A stretch of DNA of 64,000 nt, from positions 1 to 64,000 of the forward strand of contig NZ_JWJG01000002.1 in NCBI RefSeq assembly GCF_000818395.1, written 5' to 3'. The notes beneath the pieces are model-generated. The model was not told the origin of the DNA and searched no databases. It saw only the letters and a list, made by a program, of their open reading frames with translations. Every line of letters begins with the position of its first letter. The first letter of the stretch is position 1. This DNA comes from Noviherbaspirillum autotrophicum (GTDB lineage Bacteria; Pseudomonadota; Gammaproteobacteria; Burkholderiales; Burkholderiaceae_D). A program made the translations under genes and the position numbers. Below, one piece after another: positions 1 through 8,211 of the stretch.

Positions 1-882
1 CCCGCCATGCTGTTTCACCCACGGCGCCACATGCCGCGTGCACTTGACGTCGTACAGAATCTCGCGCCCCGGATGGCGCATGAGCACGTCCTGCGCAAAC
101 AGCATCAGCTGCCGGTCCGGATAAATAATCTGCCCATCCTTAGTCACCACGCCCAGCCGGTCGCCGTCACCGTCGAACGCCAGGCCTATCTCCGCATCCG
201 TGTCCTTCAAGCAGCGGATCAAGTCCTGCAGGTTTTCCGGATGGGCCGGGTCGGGATGATGGTTGGGAAAGTTGCCGTCGACGTCGCAAAACAGTTCGCG
301 CACCTCGCATCCCAGCGCCCGGTACAAGTCGCCGGCAAAGGCGCCGGCCACACCGTTGCCGCAATCGATGGCAATCTTCATCGGCCGCGCCAGCTTCACA
401 TCGCCGGTGATGCGTTCCAGGTATTGCTGCCGGATATCGTGAGTGCGGTAGCTACCGTTGCCTTGCGCAAAGTCTCCCTTGACGATCGCCTGGTACAAGC
501 CCTGGATCGTATCGCCGTAAATGGCTTCGCCAGCCAGCACCATCTTGAAGCCGTTGTAGTCGGGCGGGTTGTGGCTGCCGGTGACCATGATGCCGGACTG
601 GGCATCGAGCACATGGGTGGCGAAGTACAGCATCGGGGTGGCGACCACGCCGAGGTCGATCACGTCGACGCCGGCGCGTTGCAGGCCGGAGGCCAGCGCC
701 TTGGCCAGTTCGGGGCCGGACAGGCGGCCATCGCGGCCGATGACCACCGTTTGCTCGCCCTTGATGCGGGCAGCGGTGCCGAAGGCTTGGCCGATCTGGC
801 GGGCGATGCCGATGTCGAGGGTTTTGCCGAGAATGCCGCGGATGTCGTAGGCTTTGAAAATTGATCGGGAGAGTAGCAGCAT
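1..882 (-). CDS. manB: Phosphomannomutase/phosphoglucomutase, 5' part (3' end outside window)
   Basis: Alpha-D-phosphohexomutase that interconverts hexose 6- and 1-phosphates. Its Man-1-P or Glc-1-P would feed the ManC, GalE and RfbA pathways encoded further along. Reading from ATG at 882, the first 294 codons are open to the window edge. Residues 10-16 carry the family N-terminus (KAYDIRG), the phosphoserine loop TGSHNP lies near 101-106 with Ser about 103, and the metal-binding loop DGDGD lies near 237-241. These are the hallmarks of the AlgC/ManB type. The gene is divergent from cluster A. ManC, Gmd and Fcl lie about 30 kb away without a mutase of their own, so this gene may supply them. 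The choice between ManB and AlgC/Pgm specificity is inference. The C-terminal domain is not visible. Confidence 0.93.
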   Translation of the reverse strand, partial: MLLLSRSIFKAYDIRGILGKTLDIGIARQIGQAFGTAARIKGEQTVVIGRDGRLSGPELAKALASGLQRAGVDVIDLGVVATPMLYFATHVLDAQSGIMVTGSHNPPDYNGFKMVLAGEAIYGDTIQGLYQAIVKGDFAQGNGSYRTHDIRQQYLERITGDVKLARPMKIAIDCGNGVAGAFAGDLYRALGCEVRELFCDVDGNFPNHHPDPAHPENLQDLIRCLKDTDAEIGLAFDGDGDRLGVVTKDGQIIYPDRQLMLFAQDVLMRHPGREILYDVKCTRHVAPWVKQHGG

Positions 883-1097
883 TATGCAATAACCGAATTA
901 AACATACGATTAATCATAACCCAACAGACCAATCGGCGATATTGCATCAAGTTTTTAATTATATTTCTCAAATGCAATAGTTAATACTCGTGCTTCGCAG
1001 AATGATTGCAAATTACGCAATATCCGAAGCCCCCTCCGCGTTCGCGACTGTTTGCATTAATAATCTCTCCCAACTTTAGTCCCGTCTGCAACGATAT
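883..1097. other. A+T-rich intergenic stretch between manB and a decayed IS
   Basis: No coding sequence is supportable here. The stretch is visibly richer in A+T than manB and would hold the manB promoter on the minus strand. I could not single out a convincing -35/-10 pair. Confidence 0.4.
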
Positions 1098-1545
1098 GTT
1101 ATTTACCACCAGAAATAAGCAGTTTTGAAAGTAGAATTTTTTAACATTGAATCGAGGAAGTCTTGCATGAAGAAGTCAAGTTTTTCGGAGAGCCCGATCA
1201 TCGTCATTTTCTTAAGCAGATTGAGAGTGGTACGATCATCCCAAAGATGTATCGTGGACAAGGAATGAGTTCAGTGCAGTTTTACAAATGGTGCAGCCAG
1301 TATGGCGGCATGATTGCATCCACGATGGCGCGTTTGAAGGAACTCGAAGAAGAGAACTGGCGGCTAAAGAAAATGTATACCGAAATGTCGAAGAAAGGCT
1401 TAAGGCCAAAATCGTGGCCAAGGCAATGCCCAAAAATGGTAGCTTCGCAACAACACCGGGAGATGGGCTGCGCGCAAGACAGGAAAAAGCTGTGAGCATC
1501 TAGCCTGCTAGGCAGACGTTCCGCATTAGCCAAACTCTGACGCTA
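1098..1545 (+). pseudogene. Decayed IS3-family element remnant (orfA and first codons of orfB)
   Basis: This stretch is a degenerate relative of the intact IS at 19864-21060. The non-coding leader at about 1123-1166 (tttgaaagtagaatttt, then an acattgaatcgaggaag motif) matches the leader of the intact copy at about 19891-19933. The reading frame starting with ATG at 1167 begins MKKSSFSES, against MKKPRFSES in the intact copy, and shifts frame near 1215. It then continues in another frame with GMSSVQFYKW and [11 protein letters not shown], matching [10 protein letters not shown] and [11 protein letters not shown] of the intact OrfA. Similarity can be followed by eye to about 1545, the start of orfB. 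The transposase core is missing, so the copy cannot be active. It lies directly upstream of the wecB promoter region. Confidence 0.85.
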
Positions 1546-1624
1546 AACACCAAGGATCGAGGTTGACGGTTGAGCAGCTTTGCCTTTTAGAAGGCAGCGA
1601 CTCGACGCTGCAATAGTTAGCAGC

Positions 1625-1653
1625 TTGTCGAGGCATGGCAATACTTGCATAAT
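1625..1653 (+). promoter_or_regulatory. Candidate sigma70 promoter for the wecB operon
   Basis: TTGTCG at 1625-1630 and CATAAT at 1648-1653 are separated by exactly 17 bases. This would place transcription start near 1660, about 55 bases before wecB. It lies just downstream of the IS remnant. Consensus match only; no experimental support. Confidence 0.5.
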
Positions 1654-1715
1654 ACGGGCTCGATTTTAAAACCAAAAAGCAACTTGTTACCCCCTAAGCC
1701 GGAAATAAATTAGAG

Positions 1716-2840
1716 ATGAAAGTGCTAGTGGTGTTCGGAACCCGACCTGAAGCAATCAAAATGGCGCCGGTGGTTGAGGTTCTGAAAAAAAATCCTGCAT
1801 TCGATGCAAGAGTGTGCGTTACGGCCCAGCATCGTGAAATGCTCGACCAAGTTCTGGCGCTGTTTAACATCCGACCGGAATTCGATCTTAATCTTATGCA
1901 ACGCGGTCAGGACCTAACCGATATCACGGCGCGTGTCCTGATCGGCCTGCGAGATGTATACGCCCAATGGCGACCGGACGTCGTCCTAGTCCATGGCGAC
2001 ACCACTACGACTATGGCGGCGGCGCTGTCCGCCTACTATCAGCGAATTCCGGTCGCGCACGTCGAGGCAGGACTTCGGACGGGCAACCTATATTCGCCAT
2101 GGCCGGAAGAACTCAACCGCAAGGTTGCGGGCGCGCTGTCGACCATTCACTTTGCGCCTACCAAGCAGGCGCAAAGGAATCTGCTGCGTGAAGGCATCAA
2201 CGAGGAAACTATCCATATCACGGGCAATACCGTGATCGACGCCTTGCTGGAGGTCAATGACAAAATCCGCACCGATACGGCGCTGGCGTCTAGGCTCGCA
2301 AACCGCTTCCCGTTCCTAGACGCCAGCAAGAAGTTGATCTTGGTAACCGGCCATCGGCGCGAGAATTTTGGCAAGGGCTTCGAAAACATCTGTGCGGCGC
2401 TAGCCGAACTAGCGAAGCGTCCAGAAGTGCAGATTGTCTATCCCGTGCATCTGAATCCCCAAGTCCAGGAACCGGTAAACCGACTGCTCGGCGGACTGGC
2501 CAACGTGGTCCTAATCGAGCCCCAGGACTACCTGCCTTTTGTCTACCTGATGGGCGCCAGCACACTGCTTCTCACGGACAGCGGTGGTGTTCAGGAAGAA
2601 GCCCCGTCACTCGGCAAGCCGGTCTTGGTAATGCGCGAAACGACCGAGCGCCCAGAAGCCGTCGAGGCGGGGACTGTGCGTTTAGTAGGTACTGATCCTG
2701 CAAAGATCCAGCGTGAAGCGAATATCCTGCTTGATAATTCAGCAGCTTACGATGCCATGGCGCGCTCCCACAATCCCTACGGCGATGGCCGAGCGGCAGT
2801 AAGGATTGTCAACATACTTGAGAATGGAGTTTCGATTTAA
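1716..2840 (+). CDS. wecB: UDP-N-acetylglucosamine 2-epimerase (non-hydrolysing)
   Basis: Cytosolic enzyme converting UDP-GlcNAc to UDP-ManNAc, the first step towards UDP-ManNAcA. The 374-residue length is normal for the family. The N-terminus has the family signature [13 protein letters not shown] (residues about 6-18). The VHGDTTTT motif lies near residue 92, HVEAGLRTG near 115, and the C-terminal [11 protein letters not shown] and ETTERPEA motifs bind the nucleotide. It is the first gene of cluster A. Its stop overlaps the wecC start by one base (TAATG), so the two should be translationally coupled. The pair WecB-WecC is the standard ManNAcA route. No truncation or frameshift is visible. 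The ribosome binding site is weak (GGAAA about 14 bases upstream). Confidence 0.97.
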   Translation: MKVLVVFGTRPEAIKMAPVVEVLKKNPAFDARVCVTAQHREMLDQVLALFNIRPEFDLNLMQRGQDLTDITARVLIGLRDVYAQWRPDVVLVHGDTTTTMAAALSAYYQRIPVAHVEAGLRTGNLYSPWPEELNRKVAGALSTIHFAPTKQAQRNLLREGINEETIHITGNTVIDALLEVNDKIRTDTALASRLANRFPFLDASKKLILVTGHRRENFGKGFENICAALAELAKRPEVQIVYPVHLNPQVQEPVNRLLGGLANVVLIEPQDYLPFVYLMGASTLLLTDSGGVQEEAPSLGKPVLVMRETTERPEAVEAGTVRLVGTDPAKIQREANILLDNSAAYDAMARSHNPYGDGRAAVRIVNILENGVSI

Positions 2841-4150
2841 TGACCAAATTTGAGAAGATTGCCGTAGTGGGCCTCGGCTACATCGGCTTACCCACCGCTA
2901 CTGTGATTGCCAGCCAAGGCGTTAAGGTGGTGGGCATCGACGTTAATCAGCACGCTGTTGATACAATCAACCAAGGTAAAATTCATATCGTCGAGCCCGA
3001 CTTGGCAGGATTGGTCAACATCGTGGTACAGAAGGGCACTCTGGTTGCCCGCACCGCTGCTGAGCCGGCGGATGCGTACTTGATCGCTGTTCCTACGCCG
3101 TTCAAGGAAGGTTACAAGCCCGATCTCTCGTATATCGAAGCCGTTGCCGAGTCCATTGCGCCGCACCTAGTGCCGGGCAACCTGATCATTCTCGAGTCCA
3201 CCTCCCCGGTTGGCACTACTGAGCAACTGGCAGGCTGGCTGGCCTCACATCGTCCGGACCTGACGTTTCCGCAACAAACGGGCGAGAATGCGGACGTCCA
3301 GCTTGCCTACTGTCCTGAGCGAGTCCTGCCCGGCCATGTTCTGCGTGAACTGGTGCAGAATGATCGCATCATCGGCGGCATGACACAACGCGCAGCAAAA
3401 ATGGCGTCCGACCTCTATGACATCTTCGTGCGCGGCGAATGCGTGCTTACCGATTGCCGTACTGCGGAGATGACCAAACTGACTGAGAACTCGTTTCGTG
3501 ACGTGAACATTGCCTTCGCCAACGAACTATCGCTGATCTGTCACGAGCTCGACATCAATGTCTGGGAACTGATCCGACTAGCCAATCATCACCCGCGCGT
3601 CAACATCCTGCAGCCGGGACCCGGGGTCGGCGGTCACTGCATTGCCGTCGACCCTTGGTTCATTGTTGATTCGGCCCCCGAGACATCGAAGATCATCCGT
3701 ACGGCACGCCTAGTCAACGATGGTAAGCCGCAGTTTGTGCTGGACCGCATCGAAGAAGTCGCACGCAAGTTCACCAACCCCGTGATCGCCTGCCTCGGCT
3801 TAGCATTCAAGGCCGATATTGACGACCTGCGTGAAAGTCCTGCGATCGAAATCACCCATGCGCTGCAGGCCAAGGGCCTTGGGCGAGTACTCGCCGTCGA
3901 GCCGAATATTACCGAACTGCCGAGCTCGATGGCAGGGAAGGTGGAACTCGTATCGCTTGAACTCGCACTAGAGCAAGCCAATATTTTCGTCATCCTAGTC
4001 GACCACAAGCAGTTTCTCCATTTCGACTGGTCCAACGTAAACCAAAACGCCATCGTCGATACACGAGGCGTGCTTAGCCGGCACCTTGGCGCCACTATCT
4101 CTGGCTCATCAGCCTCCTCCACGACCCAGGCGACACGTTGCATTGCGTGA
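2840..4150 (+). CDS. wecC: UDP-N-acetyl-D-mannosamine dehydrogenase
   Basis: Oxidises UDP-ManNAc to UDP-ManNAcA with two NAD+, providing an acidic sugar for the cluster A polymer. It has the Rossmann motif GLGYIGLPTA at residues 11-20, the ESTSPVGTTE motif at about 119-128, and the catalytic-cysteine segment GPGVGGHCIAVDPW with Cys at about 267. Length 436 fits the UDP-glucose/GDP-mannose dehydrogenase family. The final 25 or so residues are low-complexity and Ser/Thr-rich and overlap the possible upstream start codons of the flippase gene. The WecB neighbour supports a ManNAc rather than a glucose substrate. Confidence 0.95.
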   Translation: MTKFEKIAVVGLGYIGLPTATVIASQGVKVVGIDVNQHAVDTINQGKIHIVEPDLAGLVNIVVQKGTLVARTAAEPADAYLIAVPTPFKEGYKPDLSYIEAVAESIAPHLVPGNLIILESTSPVGTTEQLAGWLASHRPDLTFPQQTGENADVQLAYCPERVLPGHVLRELVQNDRIIGGMTQRAAKMASDLYDIFVRGECVLTDCRTAEMTKLTENSFRDVNIAFANELSLICHELDINVWELIRLANHHPRVNILQPGPGVGGHCIAVDPWFIVDSAPETSKIIRTARLVNDGKPQFVLDRIEEVARKFTNPVIACLGLAFKADIDDLRESPAIEITHALQAKGLGRVLAVEPNITELPSSMAGKVELVSLELALEQANIFVILVDHKQFLHFDWSNVNQNAIVDTRGVLSRHLGATISGSSASSTTQATRCIA

Positions 4151-4160
4151 CACCACTGTT

Positions 4161-5459
4161 GTGCGACAAACCTGCGATCGCTTGTTTGCTCGCACATTCA
4201 CTATTTCACTCATGATTAGCCTATTGGTCCAAATCCTGACCCTACTTTGCGCTCTAGTCGTGAACTTCGCGGTGCCGGCGCTGTTCGGCCTCACGGAGTA
4301 CGGGCTATTCCTGCAGGCAAACATTCTGGTATTCGTGTTTCAGAAGCTGACAGACATCGCCAACGAGCCGCTGCTTAGCAGACTCGATGCACCTGCGATC
4401 TTTCCGGTGTCGCTATGCGTCGGCGGGGGTGTGCTTGTTGTCTTTGCGACCGTGAACCTATTATATCCGCTAGGAAGTGTACTACTGCTCGCCGCTATGT
4501 TGCTTAGTTCGTGCGTGCTGCTGTCGATGTACGCGATGCGACAAGCCAAACGTATTTTGGTATATCTGTGCGCCTTCTTGTCCATGTTTGGTGTGTCGAT
4601 CGTGCTAAACCTGACCAAGGTCTACGAAATGGATATCCAGCATATCCTGATTCTTACGAACCTTGTCCCTGCCTTGGTTGCAGCTGTCTTTTTGATTCCG
4701 TCATCCCGTGTATGGCCGGGCGCCGGAAGCCTAGCTGGAGTGGTGGGCAGCCTGTGGAAGTCAGTACCCTCGATGCTGTCGCTGACGTTGGTGTACAACC
4801 TTTTCACCAATATCTTCCCGTTCCTGCTGTCAAAGACATTACCAGCCGATAGCCTCGGTTTGTTCCGCGTAATGGCGTCACTTGTGCAATCTGCTACGAG
4901 TTTCTTTCCACTGAATATCAAGACGATTTTTGTTGCACTGTTACGTAGTGACGATCGAGAGCGGCATTACGCGACAATCATGTCATTCTCATTGTGCTAC
5001 TTTGCGACGGCCGGGCTGGCAACCTATGCATTAGTAACCATCTTGCCGAAGTTCCAGCCATATACAGCGCTAGTTTGTAGCCTGCCAGTGCTCTACTGGG
5101 CAGTATTGTCGGAGCGTTATTTGCTGGCAATGAACAAGGTACGCTACGTACGTGCCATTAATATACTAGTAGGTATATCTTTCTTGATCGCGATGTTCTT
5201 CGTCAAGAATGTCCATCAGGCCATCTTGTGCTATGGGCTAGGTTTTTCGGTGTATGCTGCGCTGCTACTCTATGAAGTTTCCAACCGAATCCATTCCTTG
5301 GTCGCTATTTGGGTATGCGGCGTGGCGCCAGTGACTGCGTTCAGCCTCTGGCATACAGCATTGCCCGCCCTGATCTATCTTGTCGGCTGCCTAACACTGG
5401 CACTTGGCATCATCCGATTCAACCTGAATGACTTGCGCGCTCTCAAGGAGGCAATATGA
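4161..5459 (+). CDS. Wzx-like polysaccharide flippase (cluster A)
   Basis: Polytopic inner-membrane protein of the MATE/Wzx type that would flip undecaprenyl-linked repeat units of cluster A. The sequence is almost entirely hydrophobic helices (about 10-12 by eye) with short polar loops. It has the family-like N-terminal segment FGLTEYGLFLQAN, where polysaccharide transport proteins often carry a LGxxxYG-type motif. The open frame extends back to 4086, inside wecC. GTG at 4161 avoids the overlap, and ATG at 4212 would start right at the first membrane helix; the true start is uncertain. It is followed by an ATGA overlap with the acetyltransferase gene. Sequence divergence is typical of Wzx, so the assignment rests on topology and context. 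Confidence 0.78.
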   Translation: MRQTCDRLFARTFTISLMISLLVQILTLLCALVVNFAVPALFGLTEYGLFLQANILVFVFQKLTDIANEPLLSRLDAPAIFPVSLCVGGGVLVVFATVNLLYPLGSVLLLAAMLLSSCVLLSMYAMRQAKRILVYLCAFLSMFGVSIVLNLTKVYEMDIQHILILTNLVPALVAAVFLIPSSRVWPGAGSLAGVVGSLWKSVPSMLSLTLVYNLFTNIFPFLLSKTLPADSLGLFRVMASLVQSATSFFPLNIKTIFVALLRSDDRERHYATIMSFSLCYFATAGLATYALVTILPKFQPYTALVCSLPVLYWAVLSERYLLAMNKVRYVRAINILVGISFLIAMFFVKNVHQAILCYGLGFSVYAALLLYEVSNRIHSLVAIWVCGVAPVTAFSLWHTALPALIYLVGCLTLALGIIRFNLNDLRALKEAI

Positions 5460-5917
5460 ACGCGATCCATCTCTATCGGATTGCTAACTGGTTTTATCAT
5501 AAGCGCATTCCGGTCATCCCAGCAGCGATGAAGAACATTATGTTTCTTTTGTTTAATTCCTATATTCCGCCGAGTGCAACCATTGGAAAGGGTACCGTCT
5601 TTGCATATGGAGCAATCGGAGTCGTATTACATGCCGACTCAAAGCTGGGTTCGGGCTGTGTGATTGGACAAGGCGTGACAATCGGCGCAAGCGAAGCATT
5701 CTTTTCCGGCGAGCCCAACAAATGTCCAATCATTGGGAATAACGTTTATATCGGTGCAGGCGCTCGCATTCTCGGTAACATTACCATCGGCGACGGGTGC
5801 CAAATTGGTGCCGGAGCAGTTGTCATACGCGATGTGCCGCCACATTCGATAGTGGTAGGCGTTCCCGGCCGTGTAGTTGGTAAGACTCCTACGGATTACC
5901 TGGCTATCCGTTCCTGA
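5456..5917 (+). CDS. Hexapeptide-repeat acetyltransferase, serine O-acetyltransferase-like
   Basis: A 153-residue left-handed beta-helix protein probably acetylating a sugar of the cluster A repeat unit, using acetyl-CoA. Hexapeptide repeats run from about residue 40 to 135 (IGKGTVFAYGAIG, IGQGVTIGAS, IGNNVYIGAGARILG, IGDGCQIGAGAVV) and end with the usual GVPGRVVGK turn. The fold and ending resemble the catalytic domain of CysE-like enzymes, but the N-terminal SAT domain is absent. A polysaccharide acetyltransferase role is therefore preferred over cysteine synthesis. The gene overlaps the flippase stop (ATGA). The substrate cannot be read from the sequence. Confidence 0.82.
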   Translation: MNAIHLYRIANWFYHKRIPVIPAAMKNIMFLLFNSYIPPSATIGKGTVFAYGAIGVVLHADSKLGSGCVIGQGVTIGASEAFFSGEPNKCPIIGNNVYIGAGARILGNITIGDGCQIGAGAVVIRDVPPHSIVVGVPGRVVGKTPTDYLAIRS

Positions 5918-5984
5918 GCGTCGTTTTACAAAAAATTCGAGGCTTCCAGACTTGCAAGAGCGAGACATAAGTAAAGAGCAAGAC

Positions 5985-7619
5985 ATGTATACAACAATTA
6001 GACAAGCATTATTGCCGCCATTTCGCTCCCCAGCGTTGGTATTGAGTGCCTCGGTCATCGCAGCGGCCCTCTTACAGCAAACCAGTTCCGTTGCCCACAT
6101 TACGGCGCTGGTACTGGTTTTGGCACTGATTGCCGCCACCATGGCTGAACCGTGGCTCGGCATCCTTGCGCTGTTTCCGCTGGTCATTCCAATTGCGGCA
6201 CCTTCAGAAGCACCGGGCATCAAGGAAGCTGCTTTTGCAATCCTGACAACGACCGTCCTTGGTAGGTCATTAATGGGAGCAATTGCAAGAGACGGGATTA
6301 CCCCTTTGGCCAAGGAATTTGGTTTTCCCCTACTAATCGGGCTGGCACTGCTTGCAGTCAATCTGTTTGCCGCCGTAAACGTTGGCACTAACCTACACGA
6401 TTGGGTACGGGGCGTAGTGCCTTACACGTTCTTGGTGATGACAATACCCATTACGTTAGAGTTGCGCGACGATATAAGGCGCGTGCATTGGATTGGAATT
6501 GCCATAGGTGTGGCAATCACGCTGCATTGTGTGCACGTGCTGGGCTACTACCTCTTAAACCGGATGTGGGAGTACCAGTGGTACGTAAATATCGACGGAG
6601 TGCTGACCCGCGTTACAGAGGAAGCGGCCAAGGCCGATCCCGAACACGTATTAGGTCCATTTATTGATCGTATTACGATGAAGCTTCCGAGCTCCACCGA
6701 TGCGTTCATTCCACTGGGGGTGAGTCTCGGTTTCATCATCGCGGTCATCGCACCGGGGAGACGCGAACGTTGGTTTGGCATGGTGCTTGTCACGTTGGCG
6801 TTGCCGACCATTCTTGTGACTTACACCCGTAGTATGCTGCTGAGTCCCTTGCTAGTGATCTGTGGATTCTGCATTTATCTTGCGTTTTTCCGCCGAGCGC
6901 AATTGAAGTTTGCCGCATTGCTACTGGCCGGATTCTCGCTTTATGCGGTCGCCGTGATTTTCTTTTTCGGACTTGAGCTTGTTTGGCTCAAGCGTGTGTT
7001 GATGCTCTTGGATGCAGCTAAACAATCAATTGCATCTTTTGGAGCGTATTTCAATATAGGCGGGGGCGCAAGTAGTGGTACTGATAAGCAATTGAGTGGA
7101 CAGTTGATGGCCTTGTCTTCATCGCCTGGTGCTATTGATGACAATGTCACGACGCGCATTGAGGAGTACCGGATTGCTTGGTCAATGTTTCTTGAACATC
7201 CAATTTTCGGAAATGGCCTAGGTACGCGCCACGAAATATCATTCGTCAGAAGCGCTGGCGACATCATTCGCCAATCAGTTGGGTATATTCACAACTGGCC
7301 ACTCTATATGCTTATGGCTGGCGGGGTTCTCGGCTTCGTATTTTACGCGGTGCTACTGCTAGGGCCGGTTTTCCTTCGGGCAGGCACTGATTGTAAGGCA
7401 ACGTTTGAGAAAGTGCTGCTACACAGTATGCCGGCGACTCTGGCAATTTACGGCCTATTCTTCGCTGTAGCTCGACTAATTACCTTCAATCTGCTAATCG
7501 CAGCAACATGGGGAATCTTGCTGGCCCTAGGTGTGTCGATCCCTGCGCTCGCCAATAGAGGAAAAGGGCGGTCAACACACCCCTTTGAACGTGGCGCTTC
7601 TAGCGTACGATCAGATTAA
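5985..7619 (+). CDS. Wzy/WaaL-like O-antigen polymerase or ligase membrane protein (cluster A)
   Basis: Integral membrane protein of about 544 residues with roughly 10-12 hydrophobic helices and a large periplasmic loop (about residues 360-440) rich in polar residues. This is the layout of Wzy_C/O-antigen ligase proteins. The loop ends with FLEHPIFGNGLGTRHE, matching the HPxxGxGxG-type motif of that family. The open frame extends upstream to 5877, but ATG at 5985 leaves the acetyltransferase gene intact and has AGAGCAAGAC just before it. With a flippase three genes upstream and an initiating transferase downstream, polymerase is more likely than ligase, though sequence alone does not decide it. 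Confidence 0.85.
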   Translation: MYTTIRQALLPPFRSPALVLSASVIAAALLQQTSSVAHITALVLVLALIAATMAEPWLGILALFPLVIPIAAPSEAPGIKEAAFAILTTTVLGRSLMGAIARDGITPLAKEFGFPLLIGLALLAVNLFAAVNVGTNLHDWVRGVVPYTFLVMTIPITLELRDDIRRVHWIGIAIGVAITLHCVHVLGYYLLNRMWEYQWYVNIDGVLTRVTEEAAKADPEHVLGPFIDRITMKLPSSTDAFIPLGVSLGFIIAVIAPGRRERWFGMVLVTLALPTILVTYTRSMLLSPLLVICGFCIYLAFFRRAQLKFAALLLAGFSLYAVAVIFFFGLELVWLKRVLMLLDAAKQSIASFGAYFNIGGGASSGTDKQLSGQLMALSSSPGAIDDNVTTRIEEYRIAWSMFLEHPIFGNGLGTRHEISFVRSAGDIIRQSVGYIHNWPLYMLMAGGVLGFVFYAVLLLGPVFLRAGTDCKATFEKVLLHSMPATLAIYGLFFAVARLITFNLLIAATWGILLALGVSIPALANRGKGRSTHPFERGASSVRSD

Positions 7620-7628
7620 ACACCTAAC

Positions 7629-8186
7629 ATGTCAGATTTAGATCTGGTGTTTGACGGTGTCATGTACTGCCTGGTGTGCGGCAGCGATAAGCACAACTAT
7701 TACGACAGTACGTCAGACAACTTGTGTCTCGAACTGAATCGATATCTGCTACCGCACCAGCCGCGTACTCCGGCGATTTGCAATATGCGTCGTCTTTTCA
7801 AGGGCTGCCTCCCTGGCATTTCTTTCGCCGCAATTCAATACGCTAAGTCCCCGAAGCTATACCGCCCCTGGCACGACTATACATACAACGTCATCTTCAA
7901 CGATTCGGGGATAGTTGCACGGAGAACCGGCGAGATTCAATGTTATCGCTTGTGGCCGCTTCATCGTTTCGCCTCGCCCCCCTATTTGAACAACGCTCAG
8001 CAGGTTCATCACGGCGGACGGAATTATGTTGTGGCGGTCGGCAAAGTGCACACCGACGGCTTTATCGTAACAATTGCCGGCGCAGCAGCCGCATTGGCAC
8101 GGCGTCTGGCGCTGTTAATCCTGTGGAAGCCGTTGATGATTATGGCGCCCCAGGGTCTGAATATACGATTAGTACGAATGTCCTGA
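7629..8186 (+). CDS. Unrecognised protein, possibly a decayed glycosyltransferase
   Basis: This open frame of 185 residues fills the gap between the polymerase and AsnB genes. I do not recognise a family. It starts 9 bases after the polymerase stop, with no clear ribosome binding site. Near residues 132-150 the segment VVAVGKVHTDGFIVTIAGA vaguely recalls the nucleotide-binding half of GT4 glycosyltransferases. A GT gene would be expected here, so it may be the remnant of a deleted or frameshifted one. That is inference from weak resemblance. The N-terminal half is Cys- and Tyr-rich and shows no domain. Treat as hypothetical. Confidence 0.35.
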   Translation: MSDLDLVFDGVMYCLVCGSDKHNYYDSTSDNLCLELNRYLLPHQPRTPAICNMRRLFKGCLPGISFAAIQYAKSPKLYRPWHDYTYNVIFNDSGIVARRTGEIQCYRLWPLHRFASPPYLNNAQQVHHGGRNYVVAVGKVHTDGFIVTIAGAAAALARRLALLILWKPLMIMAPQGLNIRLVRMS

Positions 8187-8211
8187 CAATCTCATAAGCA
8201 AGGGGTAGAGT

